The notes beneath the pieces were generated by a model. That model was not told the DNA's origin, made no database searches, and worked only from the letters and a program-made list of their open reading frames with translations. From Streptomyces parvus (lineage in GTDB: Bacteria; Actinomycetota; Actinomycetes; Streptomycetales; Streptomycetaceae): a DNA stretch of 64,000 bases. Position numbers and translations under genes: made by a program. The first letter of the stretch is position 1. Every line of letters begins with the position of its first letter. Positions 15,862 to 25,559 of the stretch are shown here, in pieces. The stretch spans positions 366,627 through 430,626 of the forward strand of contig NZ_BMRY01000007.1 of NCBI RefSeq assembly GCF_014648875.1, written 5' to 3'.

Positions 15862-16227
15862 TCAGGAGCGGTCGGTTCCGGGGGTGAAGTCACCGGTGAG
15901 GGCCGCGGCCATCCGCAGGTGCGGCGCCGCGTCGGCGTCGCGCCCCTGGCGCTCCAGGGTCCGGCCCAGCATGAGGTGCGCGTACGTCTCCACCGGGTCG
16001 AGCTCCAGAACCCTCCGCAGCTCCTCCTCCGCCTTTCCCAGCCGGGCGGAGTGGTAGTAGGAGCGCGCCAGCAGCAGCCGCGGTGCGACCTGCTCCGGCG
16101 CCTCCCCGACGAGTCCGCCCAGGATCCGGGCGGCCGCCAGGTACTCCTTCGCCTCGAAGAACACCCGTGCCCGGTCCCACCGGTCGGCGGCGGTGCCGAA
16201 CTCGTAGTAGGTCTCGGTCTCGCTCAC
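15862..16227 (-). CDS. tetratricopeptide-repeat protein
   Basis: The 121-aa protein is built of TPR-like helix pairs: ARVFFEAKEYLAAARILGGL, LLLARSYYHSARLGKAEEEL, and AHLMLGRTLERQGRDADAAP. It is a small protein-interaction scaffold with an unknown partner. The GTG at 16227 was chosen because a clear GGAGGACAC site precedes it; longer frames lack one. It is divergent from the pirin gene, with a shared 146-bp promoter region whose AT-rich core (about 16290-16325) probably drives both. Confidence 0.8.
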   Translation of the reverse strand: MSETETYYEFGTAADRWDRARVFFEAKEYLAAARILGGLVGEAPEQVAPRLLLARSYYHSARLGKAEEELRRVLELDPVETYAHLMLGRTLERQGRDADAAPHLRMAAALTGDFTPGTDRS

Positions 16228-16373
16228 GTGTCCTCCTTCGTGTGGTGCGGGCCGTCTCCGACCGCCCCGCCGTACGTTCAGCCATGACAACATCGCACAA
16301 TGGTTGAACATTCCACTAAAGTTTTGGCGTGGGACCCGATGCTCCACGCCCCTGCGGGAATAGGTTGAGCGCC

Positions 16374-17339
16374 ATGAGCAATCTCGATCGCCAGGCCACG
16401 CCCTCCGTCTGCGGCGGGCGTGGTTTCGTCGTCGCCGAGCCCGTCCGTGAGCTGCTGGCTCCCCGCCATGTCCAGCTGGGCGGATCCACCGAGGTCCGCC
16501 GTCTGCTGCCCAACCTCGGCCGGCGCATGGTGGGGGCGTGGGCCTTCGTCGACCACTACGGGCCCGACGACATCGCGGACGAGCCGGGCATGCAGGTCCC
16601 GCCGCACCCGCACATGGGGCTCCAGACGGTCAGCTGGCTCCACGAAGGGGAGGTGCTCCACCGGGACAGCCTCGGCAGCCTGCAGACGGTGCGCCCCCGC
16701 GAACTGGCCCTGATGACCTCGGGCCGCGCCATCAGCCACTCCGAGGAGAGCCCGAAGGAACACGCCCGGCTTCTGCACGGGGCGCAGCTCTGGGTGGCCC
16801 TTCCGGACGCCCACCGCAACGTCGAGCCGCACTTCCAGCACCATGCGGACCTGCCCGTCGTCACCGCCCCCGGCCTGTCCGCCACCGTCATCCTGGGCGA
16901 GCTGGACGGGGCGGCCTCGCCCGGTACGGCGTACACCCCGATCGTCGGCGCCGACCTGTCCCTGACCGGTGGCGCCCGGACCCGCCTGCCCCTGGACCCC
17001 GACTTCGAGTACGCGGTCCTGTCCATGTCGGGCGAGGCCGAGGTCGACGGCGTACCCGTGCTGCCCGGCTCGATGCTCTACCTCGGCTGCGGCCGTACCG
17101 AACTCCCCCTGCGCGCCCACTCCGACGCCGGGCTGATGCTCCTGGGAGGCGAGCCGTTCGAGGAGGAGCTGGTGATGTTCTGGAACTTCATCGCCCGGTC
17201 CGGTGAGGAGATCGTCCAGGCGCGAAAGGACTGGGAAGAGGGCTCGAGGTTCGGTGAGGTGCAGGGCTACGACGGCGCCCGCCTGTCTGCACCGGAGCTG
17301 CCCGCCACCCCGCTGAAACCGCGCGGGCGGGTGCGCTGA
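16374..17339 (+). CDS. pirin family protein
   Basis: The 321-aa bicupin protein has PPHPHMGLQTVSW, the N-terminal cupin metal motif with its His residues, followed by SGRAISHSEES. The C-terminal cupin has FEYAVLSMSGEAEVDG and ends in FIARSGEEIVQAR. Pirins bind iron, and some oxidise quercetin-like compounds or act as redox sensors; which applies here cannot be said. ATG 16374 fits the homology. Confidence 0.88.
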   Translation: MSNLDRQATPSVCGGRGFVVAEPVRELLAPRHVQLGGSTEVRRLLPNLGRRMVGAWAFVDHYGPDDIADEPGMQVPPHPHMGLQTVSWLHEGEVLHRDSLGSLQTVRPRELALMTSGRAISHSEESPKEHARLLHGAQLWVALPDAHRNVEPHFQHHADLPVVTAPGLSATVILGELDGAASPGTAYTPIVGADLSLTGGARTRLPLDPDFEYAVLSMSGEAEVDGVPVLPGSMLYLGCGRTELPLRAHSDAGLMLLGGEPFEEELVMFWNFIARSGEEIVQARKDWEEGSRFGEVQGYDGARLSAPELPATPLKPRGRVR

Positions 17340-18102
17340 CCTGGGGAAAGCCAAAGTCGGGCTGGCCGCGCTTCCACGGGCGGCCGCTACGCCGACTGCC
17401 CTATTCGCACCTGTCTTGTGCTCGGGGCTCGGGGGCTACTGGATTTGAGAGGTGGTGTATCGAGTTTCGTGTTCGAGCTTGTGTGTCAGGGTTCCATCGG
17501 ATCGATGCTGCCCCTTTGCTGACTTTCCTGATTGGCATCGCAGGTCTGCCGCTGCGTCGGGACCGCAAGCTCGGACCGGCCCGTATCGGTCCGGTCACGG
17601 GCCTGCCCGCCTCGCCGGTGATCGGCTACTCCCTGTCCACTCCACCGCCGACGACCACTCCCGGCTCGTCGGCAGCGAAGTCCTCGCCGGCGACCGCCAG
17701 GACACAGTTCCCCGTTGATCCAGCGGCCGGAGCGTCCCCGCGTCGGCGGGGAGGGCAGGGGCTGCGGTGGACTGGTCCGCGTCCGCGCGGAGCGCTACGA
17801 CTGTGTCGAGTCGTGATCAATCTGCGGGAACCGTCCTCACGGCGGGGCTCAAGGCGTGCCTCTTGTACAACGCGGGTGCACATGGCATAGCAAGCAGGCG
17901 AGTTCAGTGAGCCGTGGCATTCGACGTATTTCGGGTCGGCCGGACGCGGTGGCCGGGACAAGCCGCCTTGGCTCGCGGTAGCCACGCCCACCTGCATAAA
18001 CGCCGCCCCACGGACGCTGGGGGCGGGGACCGGCGCGAAAGCAGTCTGAGTAGAGTGGCGATTTGATCGATCATTTATCAGCCCAGCTCGAAGGACCGGA
18101 AC
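17340..18102. other. 763-bp stretch without a convincing gene
   Basis: Open frames here are short, overlap on both strands and lack recognisable motifs or good ribosome sites. A GC hairpin (GCGTCCCCGC-GTC-GGCGGGGAGGG, about 17731-17754) and an AT-richer patch before the SDR start (about 18050-18085, probable promoter) are the only structures seen. It may be decayed coding DNA. Confidence 0.5.
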
Positions 18103-18843
18103 ATGGCGGAACAGGGAGAGCGGCAGCAGGTGACCGTGGTCACCGGCGGCAGTCGGGGCATCGGTGCGGCGATCTGCCTGCGGCTGGCGGCCGAAGGACA
18201 CGACGTCGCCGTCGGGTACCGGTCGGACGCCGACGCGGCCGAGGGCGTGGTCGAAGGGGTGCGCGCGCTGGGCCGGGCGGCCGTCGCCGTCGCGGTCGAC
18301 ACCGCCGACGCGGCGGACGTGGGCCGTCTGTTCGATACTGCCGCCGCCCACCTGGGACCGGTAACCGGGCTGGTGAACAACGCCGGGGTGAGCGGGCCGG
18401 TCGGACCACTGACCAGCGCAGACCCGGAAGGGATGCGGCAGGCCCTGGAAGTCAACATCCTGGGCTACCTGCTGTGCGCCCGCCGGGCCATCGGCGATAT
18501 GACGGCAGGCGGGGCGATCGTGAACATCTCATCCGCCGCAGCGACACTGGGCAGCCCCGGCACCTACGTCCACTACGCGGCGGCGAAGGCCGCCGTGGAC
18601 GCTATGACGGTCGGGCTGTCCAAGGAGGTGGCGGCCGACGGCATCCGGGTCAACTGCGTTGCCCCCGGTACGATTTGGACCGACTTTCACGCCGACCCGC
18701 AGCGGCCCGCCAAGATCGCAGAGATCACCCCGATGGGCCGCGCCGGGCAGCCCGAGGAAATCGCCGGAGCGGTCGCCTGGCTGCTCTCGGACGACGCCTC
18801 CTACGCCACCGGCACGGTGATGAGGATCGCCGGCGGGATGTGA
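18103..18843 (+). CDS. SDR-family oxidoreductase (FabG-like)
   Basis: The 246-aa protein has all classical SDR marks: VVTGGSRGIGAAIC, LVNNAGVSG, NISSAAATLGS, YVHYAAAKAA, and the ending GTVMRIAGGM. It is NAD(P)-dependent with an unknown hydroxyl or keto substrate. It opens the catabolic island but is separated from the dipeptidase by 540 bases, so it may be independent. Confidence 0.88.
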   Translation: MAEQGERQQVTVVTGGSRGIGAAICLRLAAEGHDVAVGYRSDADAAEGVVEGVRALGRAAVAVAVDTADAADVGRLFDTAAAHLGPVTGLVNNAGVSGPVGPLTSADPEGMRQALEVNILGYLLCARRAIGDMTAGGAIVNISSAAATLGSPGTYVHYAAAKAAVDAMTVGLSKEVAADGIRVNCVAPGTIWTDFHADPQRPAKIAEITPMGRAGQPEEIAGAVAWLLSDDASYATGTVMRIAGGM

Positions 18844-19385
18844 GCACAGGCGGATCCGCCACCTCGGGGCAAAAGCGGAGCCTTGGTCCGGCGGCGAGTG
18901 GCAATCAGGGTGTGGTGCGTATTTCAGTGGCGATCAAGGAGTGGACCCTATGAGATCCCTGATCCAGATCGTCGAGGCACTTCCCGAGCGGAACCGTCTC
19001 CCCGTCTCGGCCGCGGAGACACACGGCAGACAGCCGTGATGGGGCCGCCGCCCCGCACACGTGGCCTGACCATGACCGTTGCGCACCACCGCCGGTGACA
19101 TGGCCGCCGGGTAGGAGTGGGCAGTGGTGATCTCCGAGGCGGCGTCTCCGGCGTCATCTGCCGAGGCCAAACTCTTCCCGGCGTCCTCTCCCTTGTGTCC
19201 TCACTGCACTTCAAGCCCGCGCAGGGGAAGGTTGAACGCACCGTCGCGAACTCTATCTGCCGCAGGCAGCCGTCTACGTCAGTTGTCGAACGAGGATCGT
19301 GTTCTGCTCGACGACTGGCGCTCGTCGGTTGTCCGCCGTACTCCTAGCATTCGGCCGAGACCCGATTATCGTTTCAGGGAGATCC
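18844..19385 (+). other. 542-bp leader region with one tiny ORF
   Basis: The only item with a ribosome site is a 29-codon frame at 18950-19039 (AAGGAG ten bases before ATG; begins MRSLIQIVEALPERNRL). It loosely resembles the first helix of IclR-type regulators and could be a truncated remnant or a leader peptide. The rest shows no motif; a promoter for the dipeptidase must lie here. Confidence 0.3.
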
Positions 19386-20390
19386 ATGAATCAGGAGTCC
19401 GAGACGAAGAAGCCCGGCTTCGGGCCGGAATATGCCGGAGCGCTGGTGTGGGAGCAGCATTGCTGCCTTCCGCTCGACCCGGACACCCGCGTCGACGCGT
19501 TGTGGCGCTACGCGGAGGCGGGTGCCTCCTTCGTATCGGTGAACGTTGGTTACGCGCCGCACGGCATCGCCGACACCGTCAGGGTCCTGTCCGCGTTTCG
19601 CCGTCACGTCCTCACCAACCCGAACCGTTACGTCCTGGCGGAATCGGCGGACGACGTGCGCCGGGCCAAGGCCACGGGACGTCTCGCGGTGGCGTTCGAC
19701 CTGGAGGACGCCAATCCGCTGGGCGGCCGCATCGACACCGTTCAGACGTACTACGACCTCGGGGTCCGGACCCTGCTGCTCACCTACAACCAGCGGAACG
19801 CCGCAGGCTCGGGCTGTCACGACGACGCGGACGGCGGCCTGACCGCGTTCGGCAGGGAGGTGGTGGCGGAGATGAACCGCGTGGGCATGGTGGTCGACGC
19901 GACGCACTGTTCCTATCGCACATCGATGGACATCTTCGCCGCGTCGACGGCGCCCGTCGTGCTGTCCCATTCGGCGACGCGCGCGGTCCACGACCATGAG
20001 CGCAACGTGTGGGACGACCAGATCCGGGCGTGCGCGGCGACCGGCGGCGTCATCGGCATCAACGGCGTGGGGATCTTCCTGGGCGACAACGACACGAGCA
20101 CCGACGCGTTCGTCCGTCACATTGATCACGCAGTGGACCTGGTCGGCTGGGAGCACGTGGGACTCGGCCTCGACTACTGCTTCGCCGCCGACGACCTCAA
20201 CAGTGAGCTGACCCGGAATCCTGACCTCTTCCCGCCGAGCTATGACCAGTGGGACCGCATCGAATTCATCGAGCCGGAGCGGCTGCCCACGATCGCCACC
20301 GCTCTGGCGGAACGCGCCTATTCACCGGAATCGATCCGAGGAATCCTCGGAGAGAACTTCCTCCGTGTGGCACAGACGGCCTGGCGCTGA
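19386..20390 (+). CDS. membrane dipeptidase family (M19) metallohydrolase
   Basis: The 334-aa protein keeps the M19 metal ligands FDLEDANPL (bridging Glu), VVDATHCS (His), LSHSATRAV (His) and LGLDYCF (Asp). The first ligand pair is altered: VWEQHCCLPL keeps the His but has Cys where HxD has Asp. M19 enzymes cleave dipeptides, tolerate D-residues at the C-terminal side, and can open beta-lactams. ATG 19386 follows CAGGGAG. It is followed by an amidohydrolase 149 bases on; both fit a peptide or amide catabolic role. No signal peptide is seen, so it is cytoplasmic. Confidence 0.8.
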   Translation: MNQESETKKPGFGPEYAGALVWEQHCCLPLDPDTRVDALWRYAEAGASFVSVNVGYAPHGIADTVRVLSAFRRHVLTNPNRYVLAESADDVRRAKATGRLAVAFDLEDANPLGGRIDTVQTYYDLGVRTLLLTYNQRNAAGSGCHDDADGGLTAFGREVVAEMNRVGMVVDATHCSYRTSMDIFAASTAPVVLSHSATRAVHDHERNVWDDQIRACAATGGVIGINGVGIFLGDNDTSTDAFVRHIDHAVDLVGWEHVGLGLDYCFAADDLNSELTRNPDLFPPSYDQWDRIEFIEPERLPTIATALAERAYSPESIRGILGENFLRVAQTAWR

Positions 20391-20539
20391 TCCCCCGTGC
20401 ACCGTGCGGGATTCCAGGGCCGGGCTGGAGCCGGTACGTCGCGCCGCCCCTTGGGGTGTCGGGAGCGGAATCAACGAGCGAAGGTTCAGGCGACCGCCTG
20501 TGTCCACGGACGGACGCGGGCGGTCCGGAGAGGAAGATC

Positions 20540-21985
20540 ATGTCACTTCTGTTCACCGGTGCGACGGTGATCGACGGCGTCTCCGACGGGGGCATGGCCG
20601 GCCAGTCGATCCTTGTGGACAACGGCCGGATCGTGGCGATGGGCCGCCCGGACGGGATTCCGGTCCCGCCGGGGACCAGGACCGTCGATCTCAGCGGGAA
20701 ATTCGTCATCCCCGGATTGATGAACGCCAATGTGCATCTGTTCGTCAACGTCCTCTTCGAGACACTCGTCAGGTACGAGGGCCGCTACGAGGACCTGATC
20801 GTCGAGGCCGCTCAGGTTGCCCTCAAGGGCGGCATGACCACGGTGTTCGACACCTGGGGACCGCGACGCGCGCTCATGGCCGTCCGTGACCGGATCGACC
20901 GGGGCGAGACCGTGGGCAGCCGCGTCCGCTGTGCCGGAAACATCATCGGCTTCGACGGCCCGTTCTCCCCGGACTTCATCGGCAGGACCCCCGGGGTCGG
21001 CAGTTCCCACTTCGTCGACCGGGTGAACGCCGCGTGGGTCGAGAACTCCGGTCGGCACCTGATGTGGCTGACCCCCGAGGCCGTCGGCGAAGAGGTCCGC
21101 TCGTACATCGGGCACGGCATCGACTTCGTCAAGTACGCGTCGAACGAACACGGCGGGACCTCCGCCGGTGCCTTCCTCCAGTTCTCCGAGCGAACACAAC
21201 GCGCCATCACCGGGGAAGCCCACCGTGCAGGACTGACCGCCCAAGCGCACACGTCAACGGTCGAGGGCCTGAGAATGGCCATCGAGGCGGGCTGCGACCT
21301 CGTGCAGCACGGCAACATGACGGGACCCGTCGAGATCCCGGACGAGACCCTCGAACGCCTTGCCCAGGGCAACTGCGGTGTCGTCATCTTTCCGCTGACC
21401 GACAGCGGCATGGCAGCCCTGAGGGAAAGCGTCTCGGATCTCGAATGGACGATGTGGAAGGCATCGGACGCCAATGCCCGCAATCTTGTCCGCGTCGGCG
21501 CGACGATCCTCCTCGCGAACGACGGAGGCATCTTTGCCCCGGAAGTCATGCAGGAACCGATGATCAAGGGCACGTGGAACGGGCTGCCCGAGGACGAGGC
21601 CCTGGGCCGGCTGGCCACCGGCCACTTCGTCTGGCTGCGCGCCATGGAGGAGAAGGGCATGGCCCCCATGGACCTGTTGCACGCGACAACCCGCAACATC
21701 GCACGGGCCTACGGCGTCGAGGACGATCTCGGAACACTCGAAGTGGGCAAGATCGCCGACATGGTCATTCTCGACAGGGACCCGCTCCAGGGCGCCGACA
21801 ACTACCGGAGCATCCACGCCGTGGTCAAGGAGGGCTCCCTGGTTGACCTCGACGCGCTGCCCGAGCGACCCTTGTTGACCGCGGATCTACCTGCTCCGCT
21901 CGATGAGGAGGCCCGCTACAAGAAGGCTCTTCATGAAGGTGTTCGGCTTCCGGGCTGCCCGACCTGCGTGACGGGAATGCACTGA
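20540..21985 (+). CDS. amidohydrolase (imidazolonepropionase/prolidase-like)
   Basis: The 481-aa protein has the beta-sandwich ends and TIM-barrel motifs of the amidohydrolase superfamily. PGLMNANVHLF sits where the HxH site should be, with Asn for the first His. FVKYAS has the Lys or carbamate position, then come AQAHTST, VQHGNMT and LANDGGIF (catalytic Asp). The end has GTLEVGKIADMVILD. The Asn change could alter metal use. ATG 20540 has a GGAGAGGAAG site. It is probably co-transcribed with the dipeptidase. Confidence 0.82.
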   Translation: MSLLFTGATVIDGVSDGGMAGQSILVDNGRIVAMGRPDGIPVPPGTRTVDLSGKFVIPGLMNANVHLFVNVLFETLVRYEGRYEDLIVEAAQVALKGGMTTVFDTWGPRRALMAVRDRIDRGETVGSRVRCAGNIIGFDGPFSPDFIGRTPGVGSSHFVDRVNAAWVENSGRHLMWLTPEAVGEEVRSYIGHGIDFVKYASNEHGGTSAGAFLQFSERTQRAITGEAHRAGLTAQAHTSTVEGLRMAIEAGCDLVQHGNMTGPVEIPDETLERLAQGNCGVVIFPLTDSGMAALRESVSDLEWTMWKASDANARNLVRVGATILLANDGGIFAPEVMQEPMIKGTWNGLPEDEALGRLATGHFVWLRAMEEKGMAPMDLLHATTRNIARAYGVEDDLGTLEVGKIADMVILDRDPLQGADNYRSIHAVVKEGSLVDLDALPERPLLTADLPAPLDEEARYKKALHEGVRLPGCPTCVTGMH

Positions 21986-22030
21986 CCGGAGCCCGTGGGC
22001 TGGAGTCCGCGCCTGGACATCGCGGCCATG

Positions 22031-22057
22031 GTGCGACCGGGAGGTTCCCGGTCGCAC
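22031..22057 (+). terminator. hairpin between convergent genes
   Basis: A perfect 12-bp stem GTGCGACCGGGA / TCCCGGTCGCAC with a three-base loop lies between the amidohydrolase and the convergent serine hydrolase, and can end transcription from either side. Confidence 0.75.
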
Positions 22058-22192
22058 TGCCGCATGCCGTGTCTCCGTCACGATGTCAGATACCGGACCG
22101 CTTGCCGACCTCACCAGCGCGGGACCTCGTCACGCGCCGCCACGAGCGCCGTCGGCGGCCGGGCGGGCACGGCGTTGTCCGACGGCCCGGCG

Positions 22193-23599
22193 TCAGGAAT
22201 CCTTCGGGGTCGCGCGCATGCCGTGGTGCACGTACTTCTCCCCGGTGGGAAGCGAGTAGAAGGTGACCGGAATCCAGGACGGGCTGTCGGGATAGCGCAC
22301 CAGGAACTGTCTCTCCGTGACCGGCACCAGCGCGGTCTCATGCACCGGCTCCGGCACCAGGTGGGCGAGTGGCCCCGTGGTGGTGTGCCGCATTCTCGGC
22401 CCGTCCGCGCCTTCGAGTACGTCGATGCGTGTGCCGGCCCGCTCGTATCGTCCGAGGTGCTGACGGACGTCCACCTTCGGCGGCTCGGCGGGCGGGCGCG
22501 GCGGCTCCGGCATGGTCACCCCGGCCAGGCCGGCGAAGATCTCCGCGAACAGTTGCCGGTACAGGTCCTTTGCCGCACCACCGTTGGTGAGGAGGGTGAC
22601 GGCCAGATCCTGGTCGGGCAGTATCCGCAGGAACGCGGACTGTCCGAGGGTGGATCCGTCGTGTCCGGTCAGCCGGTGCCCGTCCCAGCCGAAGCGGATC
22701 CAGCCCAGTCCCCAGGAGTCCCCCAGCGAGAGCGTGTCCGGCAGGGGGGCCTGATGCTCGGTCATCACGTGCGCTGCGTGCTCCGAGAGCACCCGTGTCC
22801 CGTCGGGGGCGAGGCCTCCGCTCAGGTGGAGCCGGGCGAAGGCGAGGACGTCCTTGGCGGCGGCGGTGATCAGACCGGCCGGCCCCTGGGAGCGCGGCAG
22901 TCCCCAGACGGGGACCGGGCGGGGCGGCTGGCCGCACGGGGCCGTATGGCCCACGGCGGTCCGGAAGAGCAGTGCTTCCTCCGGCAGGGTGACGGTGTGT
23001 TCGAGGCCGAGCGGCACGCACAGCCGCTCGCGCAGCGCATGGTCCCAGCTCATGCCGGTGAGCTTCTCGATGATCCGCCCGGCGAGGACGAACCCGGAGT
23101 TGCAGTACGAGAAGGTCGCTCCCGGCGGATGGTTCTGCGCGGCCTGGTCCAGGTGGCCGACGAATCGCTCCAGGCAGGCGTCGCCGCGTCCGGTGTCGGT
23201 GAAGATGTCCCCGTCGACGCCGCTGGTGTGGGACAGCAGATGCCGCATCGTCACCTGCTGCGCCACCTGCGGGTCGGACAGTCGCAGCTCCGGCAGGACA
23301 CCGGCGACCGGGGCGTCCAGATCGAGGGCGACCTCGTCGACCAGTTGCATGACCAGGGTCGTCGTCCACACCTTCGTGATGGACCCGATCTGGAAGAGGG
23401 AGTCGGGCGTGGTGGTGACCCCCGTGCCCGTGTTGAGCACGCCGTGGGCGGCCACGGCGTGCTGCTCACCGCGCGCGATGCCGAGGACCGCGCCGGGTAC
23501 CCGGTGCCGCTCGGCGAGTTCCGTCAGCCGCCGCTGCCAGTGCGAAAGGTCGAGCGGCGCGGGGGAGAGGGGTTCTTCGTTGCTCAGCGATCGGCACAC
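22193..23599 (-). CDS. beta-lactamase-fold serine hydrolase (class C-like)
   Basis: The 468-aa protein shows QIGSITKVW (SxxK nucleophile, about residue 72), SYCNSGF (YxN) and TGHDGST (the KTG-position motif), plus a C-terminal lipocalin-like beta domain of about 100 aa. The group includes esterases, D-aminopeptidases and PBP-like enzymes. No signal peptide is seen. GTG 23599 has AGGAG upstream. It lies 147 bases behind the FAD oxidase on the same strand and is likely co-expressed. A D-amino-acid amidase or esterase role would fit but is inference. Confidence 0.8.
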   Translation of the reverse strand: MCRSLSNEEPLSPAPLDLSHWQRRLTELAERHRVPGAVLGIARGEQHAVAAHGVLNTGTGVTTTPDSLFQIGSITKVWTTTLVMQLVDEVALDLDAPVAGVLPELRLSDPQVAQQVTMRHLLSHTSGVDGDIFTDTGRGDACLERFVGHLDQAAQNHPPGATFSYCNSGFVLAGRIIEKLTGMSWDHALRERLCVPLGLEHTVTLPEEALLFRTAVGHTAPCGQPPRPVPVWGLPRSQGPAGLITAAAKDVLAFARLHLSGGLAPDGTRVLSEHAAHVMTEHQAPLPDTLSLGDSWGLGWIRFGWDGHRLTGHDGSTLGQSAFLRILPDQDLAVTLLTNGGAAKDLYRQLFAEIFAGLAGVTMPEPPRPPAEPPKVDVRQHLGRYERAGTRIDVLEGADGPRMRHTTTGPLAHLVPEPVHETALVPVTERQFLVRYPDSPSWIPVTFYSLPTGEKYVHHGMRATPKDS

Positions 23600-23746
23600 G
23601 TGGGGCTGTCTCCTCGAAGCCAGGAGGGCGGATGCTCGTCCCTGCGCCGCGACGAGTCCGTCGCGGCGGGACGCGTGAGGTGCGGGGCAGTGGCGGGGCG
23701 ATGCGACGTTGGCCGTCGCTCCATCGGGCGACCCGGCAGACGGCCG

Positions 23747-24982
23747 TCAGCGTAGTGGGTCGACTGCGCGCAGGGCATCGGGACGCCGACCGGTGACGAT
23801 CTGCTCGGCGAGAAGCCTGCCACTGACCGGGCCCAGGAAGATGCCCCACATCCCGTGGCCTCCGGCGATGTGGACCCGGGGGTTGCGCCCAGCTCCGATC
23901 AGAGGGAGGCCGTCCGCGGTGCAGGGGCGGGCGCCCACCCATTCGTCCTGCCGGTCGTCGAGCTGCGCGCCCCGCAGAAGGGTGCTCGCCTGGGTGACCA
24001 GAGAGCGGATGCGACGCGGGTCCTTGGGCGCGCTCACGTTCCTGAACTCCATCGTCCCGGCGATCCGCGCCCGGTCGCCGAGCGGGGTGCAGACAACCTT
24101 CTGCTGGGTGAAGTAGACCGGTCCCTTGGGGAGCTGGTCCATCCTGACAGTGAAGGAGTAGCCCCGGCCGGCCTGCACTGTCTGCCGGACGCCCGCCTGG
24201 TCGGCAAGCCGGTTGATCCACGCACCGTGGGCGAGGACGACAGCGTCGTAATTCTCCCCGGCAACGGTGACACCCGCGCTCGTCGGGTGCAGGGTGCTCA
24301 CTTCAGTACCCTCGACGATCAGACCGCCGCGCGCCCGTACGGAGTCGGCGATGGCCTGGACGTACTGAGCGGGATCGATGAACCGCTCGCCCCGGAAGCG
24401 CACCACGCGGGTGATCTCGTCGGCCAGGACGGGCTCGGAGCTCCTGGCGTCAGTGCCGTCGAGGATCTCGAAGTCCACCGGCCGGCCGACGGCCTTCAGG
24501 TGGGCGAACTCCCGCAGCATTCCTTCGCTCCCCTGCGCTGTACGGAACGCCGCAGTGAGCGGGTCCGCAGGCTGGGTTCGGGCCGTGATTCCGCCCCTCT
24601 CCAGCGCTTCGAACGCGGTCATGGCGCCCTCTATGAGAGGCAGCATGCCCTGCATCGCCCTGTTCCACCGGGCGTTCGTGCAGTTGCGGGCGAACTGTGC
24701 GAGCCACTTGATCGTGCGTGGATCGGCGGTAGGAGGTATGTAGAGCGGCGACGACGAACTGAACATGGCTCGGATGCCGTACTTCAGGACTTCGGGTTCG
24801 GGCAGCGGAGAGGCCAGGCTGGACGTCAGCCATCCCGCGTTGCCCCAGCTGGAGCCCGCGGCCACCCCCGTACGGTCCAGGACCGTCACCTCGACCCCGG
24901 ACTCCTGGAGGAACCAAGCGGTCGAGAGTCCGACCATCCCGGCTCCGATGACGGCGACTCGCTCAGGCGGCCTGCGTGCCAT
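23747..24982 (-). CDS. FAD-dependent D-amino-acid dehydrogenase-like oxidoreductase
   Basis: The 411-aa protein has an N-terminal dinucleotide fold (VAVIGAGMVGLSTAWFL) and the DadA-type SSWGNAGWL segment. The DAO C-terminus is GGHGMWGIFLGPVSGRLLAEQI. It would oxidise an amino acid or amine to the imine. ATG 24982 has AAGGGGG upstream; longer frames starting at TTG lack homology. It is divergent from ridA across 232 bases, which matches the chemistry because RidA removes reactive imines. Confidence 0.85.
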   Translation of the reverse strand: MARRPPERVAVIGAGMVGLSTAWFLQESGVEVTVLDRTGVAAGSSWGNAGWLTSSLASPLPEPEVLKYGIRAMFSSSSPLYIPPTADPRTIKWLAQFARNCTNARWNRAMQGMLPLIEGAMTAFEALERGGITARTQPADPLTAAFRTAQGSEGMLREFAHLKAVGRPVDFEILDGTDARSSEPVLADEITRVVRFRGERFIDPAQYVQAIADSVRARGGLIVEGTEVSTLHPTSAGVTVAGENYDAVVLAHGAWINRLADQAGVRQTVQAGRGYSFTVRMDQLPKGPVYFTQQKVVCTPLGDRARIAGTMEFRNVSAPKDPRRIRSLVTQASTLLRGAQLDDRQDEWVGARPCTADGLPLIGAGRNPRVHIAGGHGMWGIFLGPVSGRLLAEQIVTGRRPDALRAVDPLR

Positions 24983-25214
24983 GCTGCACACCCCCTTCGG
25001 CGTGGTCACGTACCGGACCCGGATGTTCGGTGAGAAGCATGCTGATCTCCTGACAAGAGGACTGGCTGGGGGCGGGGCCACGGCCGCCCGTGTGACAGAC
25101 GTCGAAATCGAGGCCGACCACACCGGACAGCTGCAGGACGACTTCAGGCGGCGCACGGCAGATAGTGAGCCGGAACGGGGCCCGAGCGCCCCTTCCTCCG
25201 AGACAGGCGAATCG

Positions 25215-25559
25215 ATGAACTCTCTTCCCAACTACCGCTCCACCGTGGACGCCGGCGACCTCGTGGCGATCGCCGGACAGATCGGCCTCGCTGACGGCCG
25301 TCTGGTCGACGGTGGCGCCGCCGGGCAGACGGATCAGGCGCTGGCCAATCTGCTGACCGTGCTGGACGCGGCCGGGCTGGCGGTTACCGATGTGGTCAAG
25401 GTCAACATCTACCTGACCACGATGGATGACTTCAGCACCTTCAACGAGCGGTACAACACCGTCTTCCGAACCGAACCGCCGGCCCGTACCTGTGTGGCGG
25501 TGCACGAACTGCCGTTCGGCGCGCTGGTCGAGCTCGAAGCCTGGGCCCGGCGTCGCTGA
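25215..25559 (+). CDS. ridA: RidA family imine/enamine deaminase
   Basis: The 114-aa protein has the YjgF/YER057c/UK114 fold marks: AIAGQIGLADGRL, VVKVNIYLTTMDDF, and RTCVAVHELPFGALVELEAW, which carries the conserved active-site Arg and Glu. It hydrolyses the imines produced by amino-acid oxidases and PLP enzymes. Its divergent position to the DadA-like oxidase suggests a dedicated partner. Confidence 0.9.
   Translation: MNSLPNYRSTVDAGDLVAIAGQIGLADGRLVDGGAAGQTDQALANLLTVLDAAGLAVTDVVKVNIYLTTMDDFSTFNERYNTVFRTEPPARTCVAVHELPFGALVELEAWARRR

Noticed and set aside
17731..17754. GC-rich short palindrome resembling a type I-E CRISPR repeat
   Set aside because: Only one copy is present, without spacers or cas genes; it is more likely a simple hairpin.
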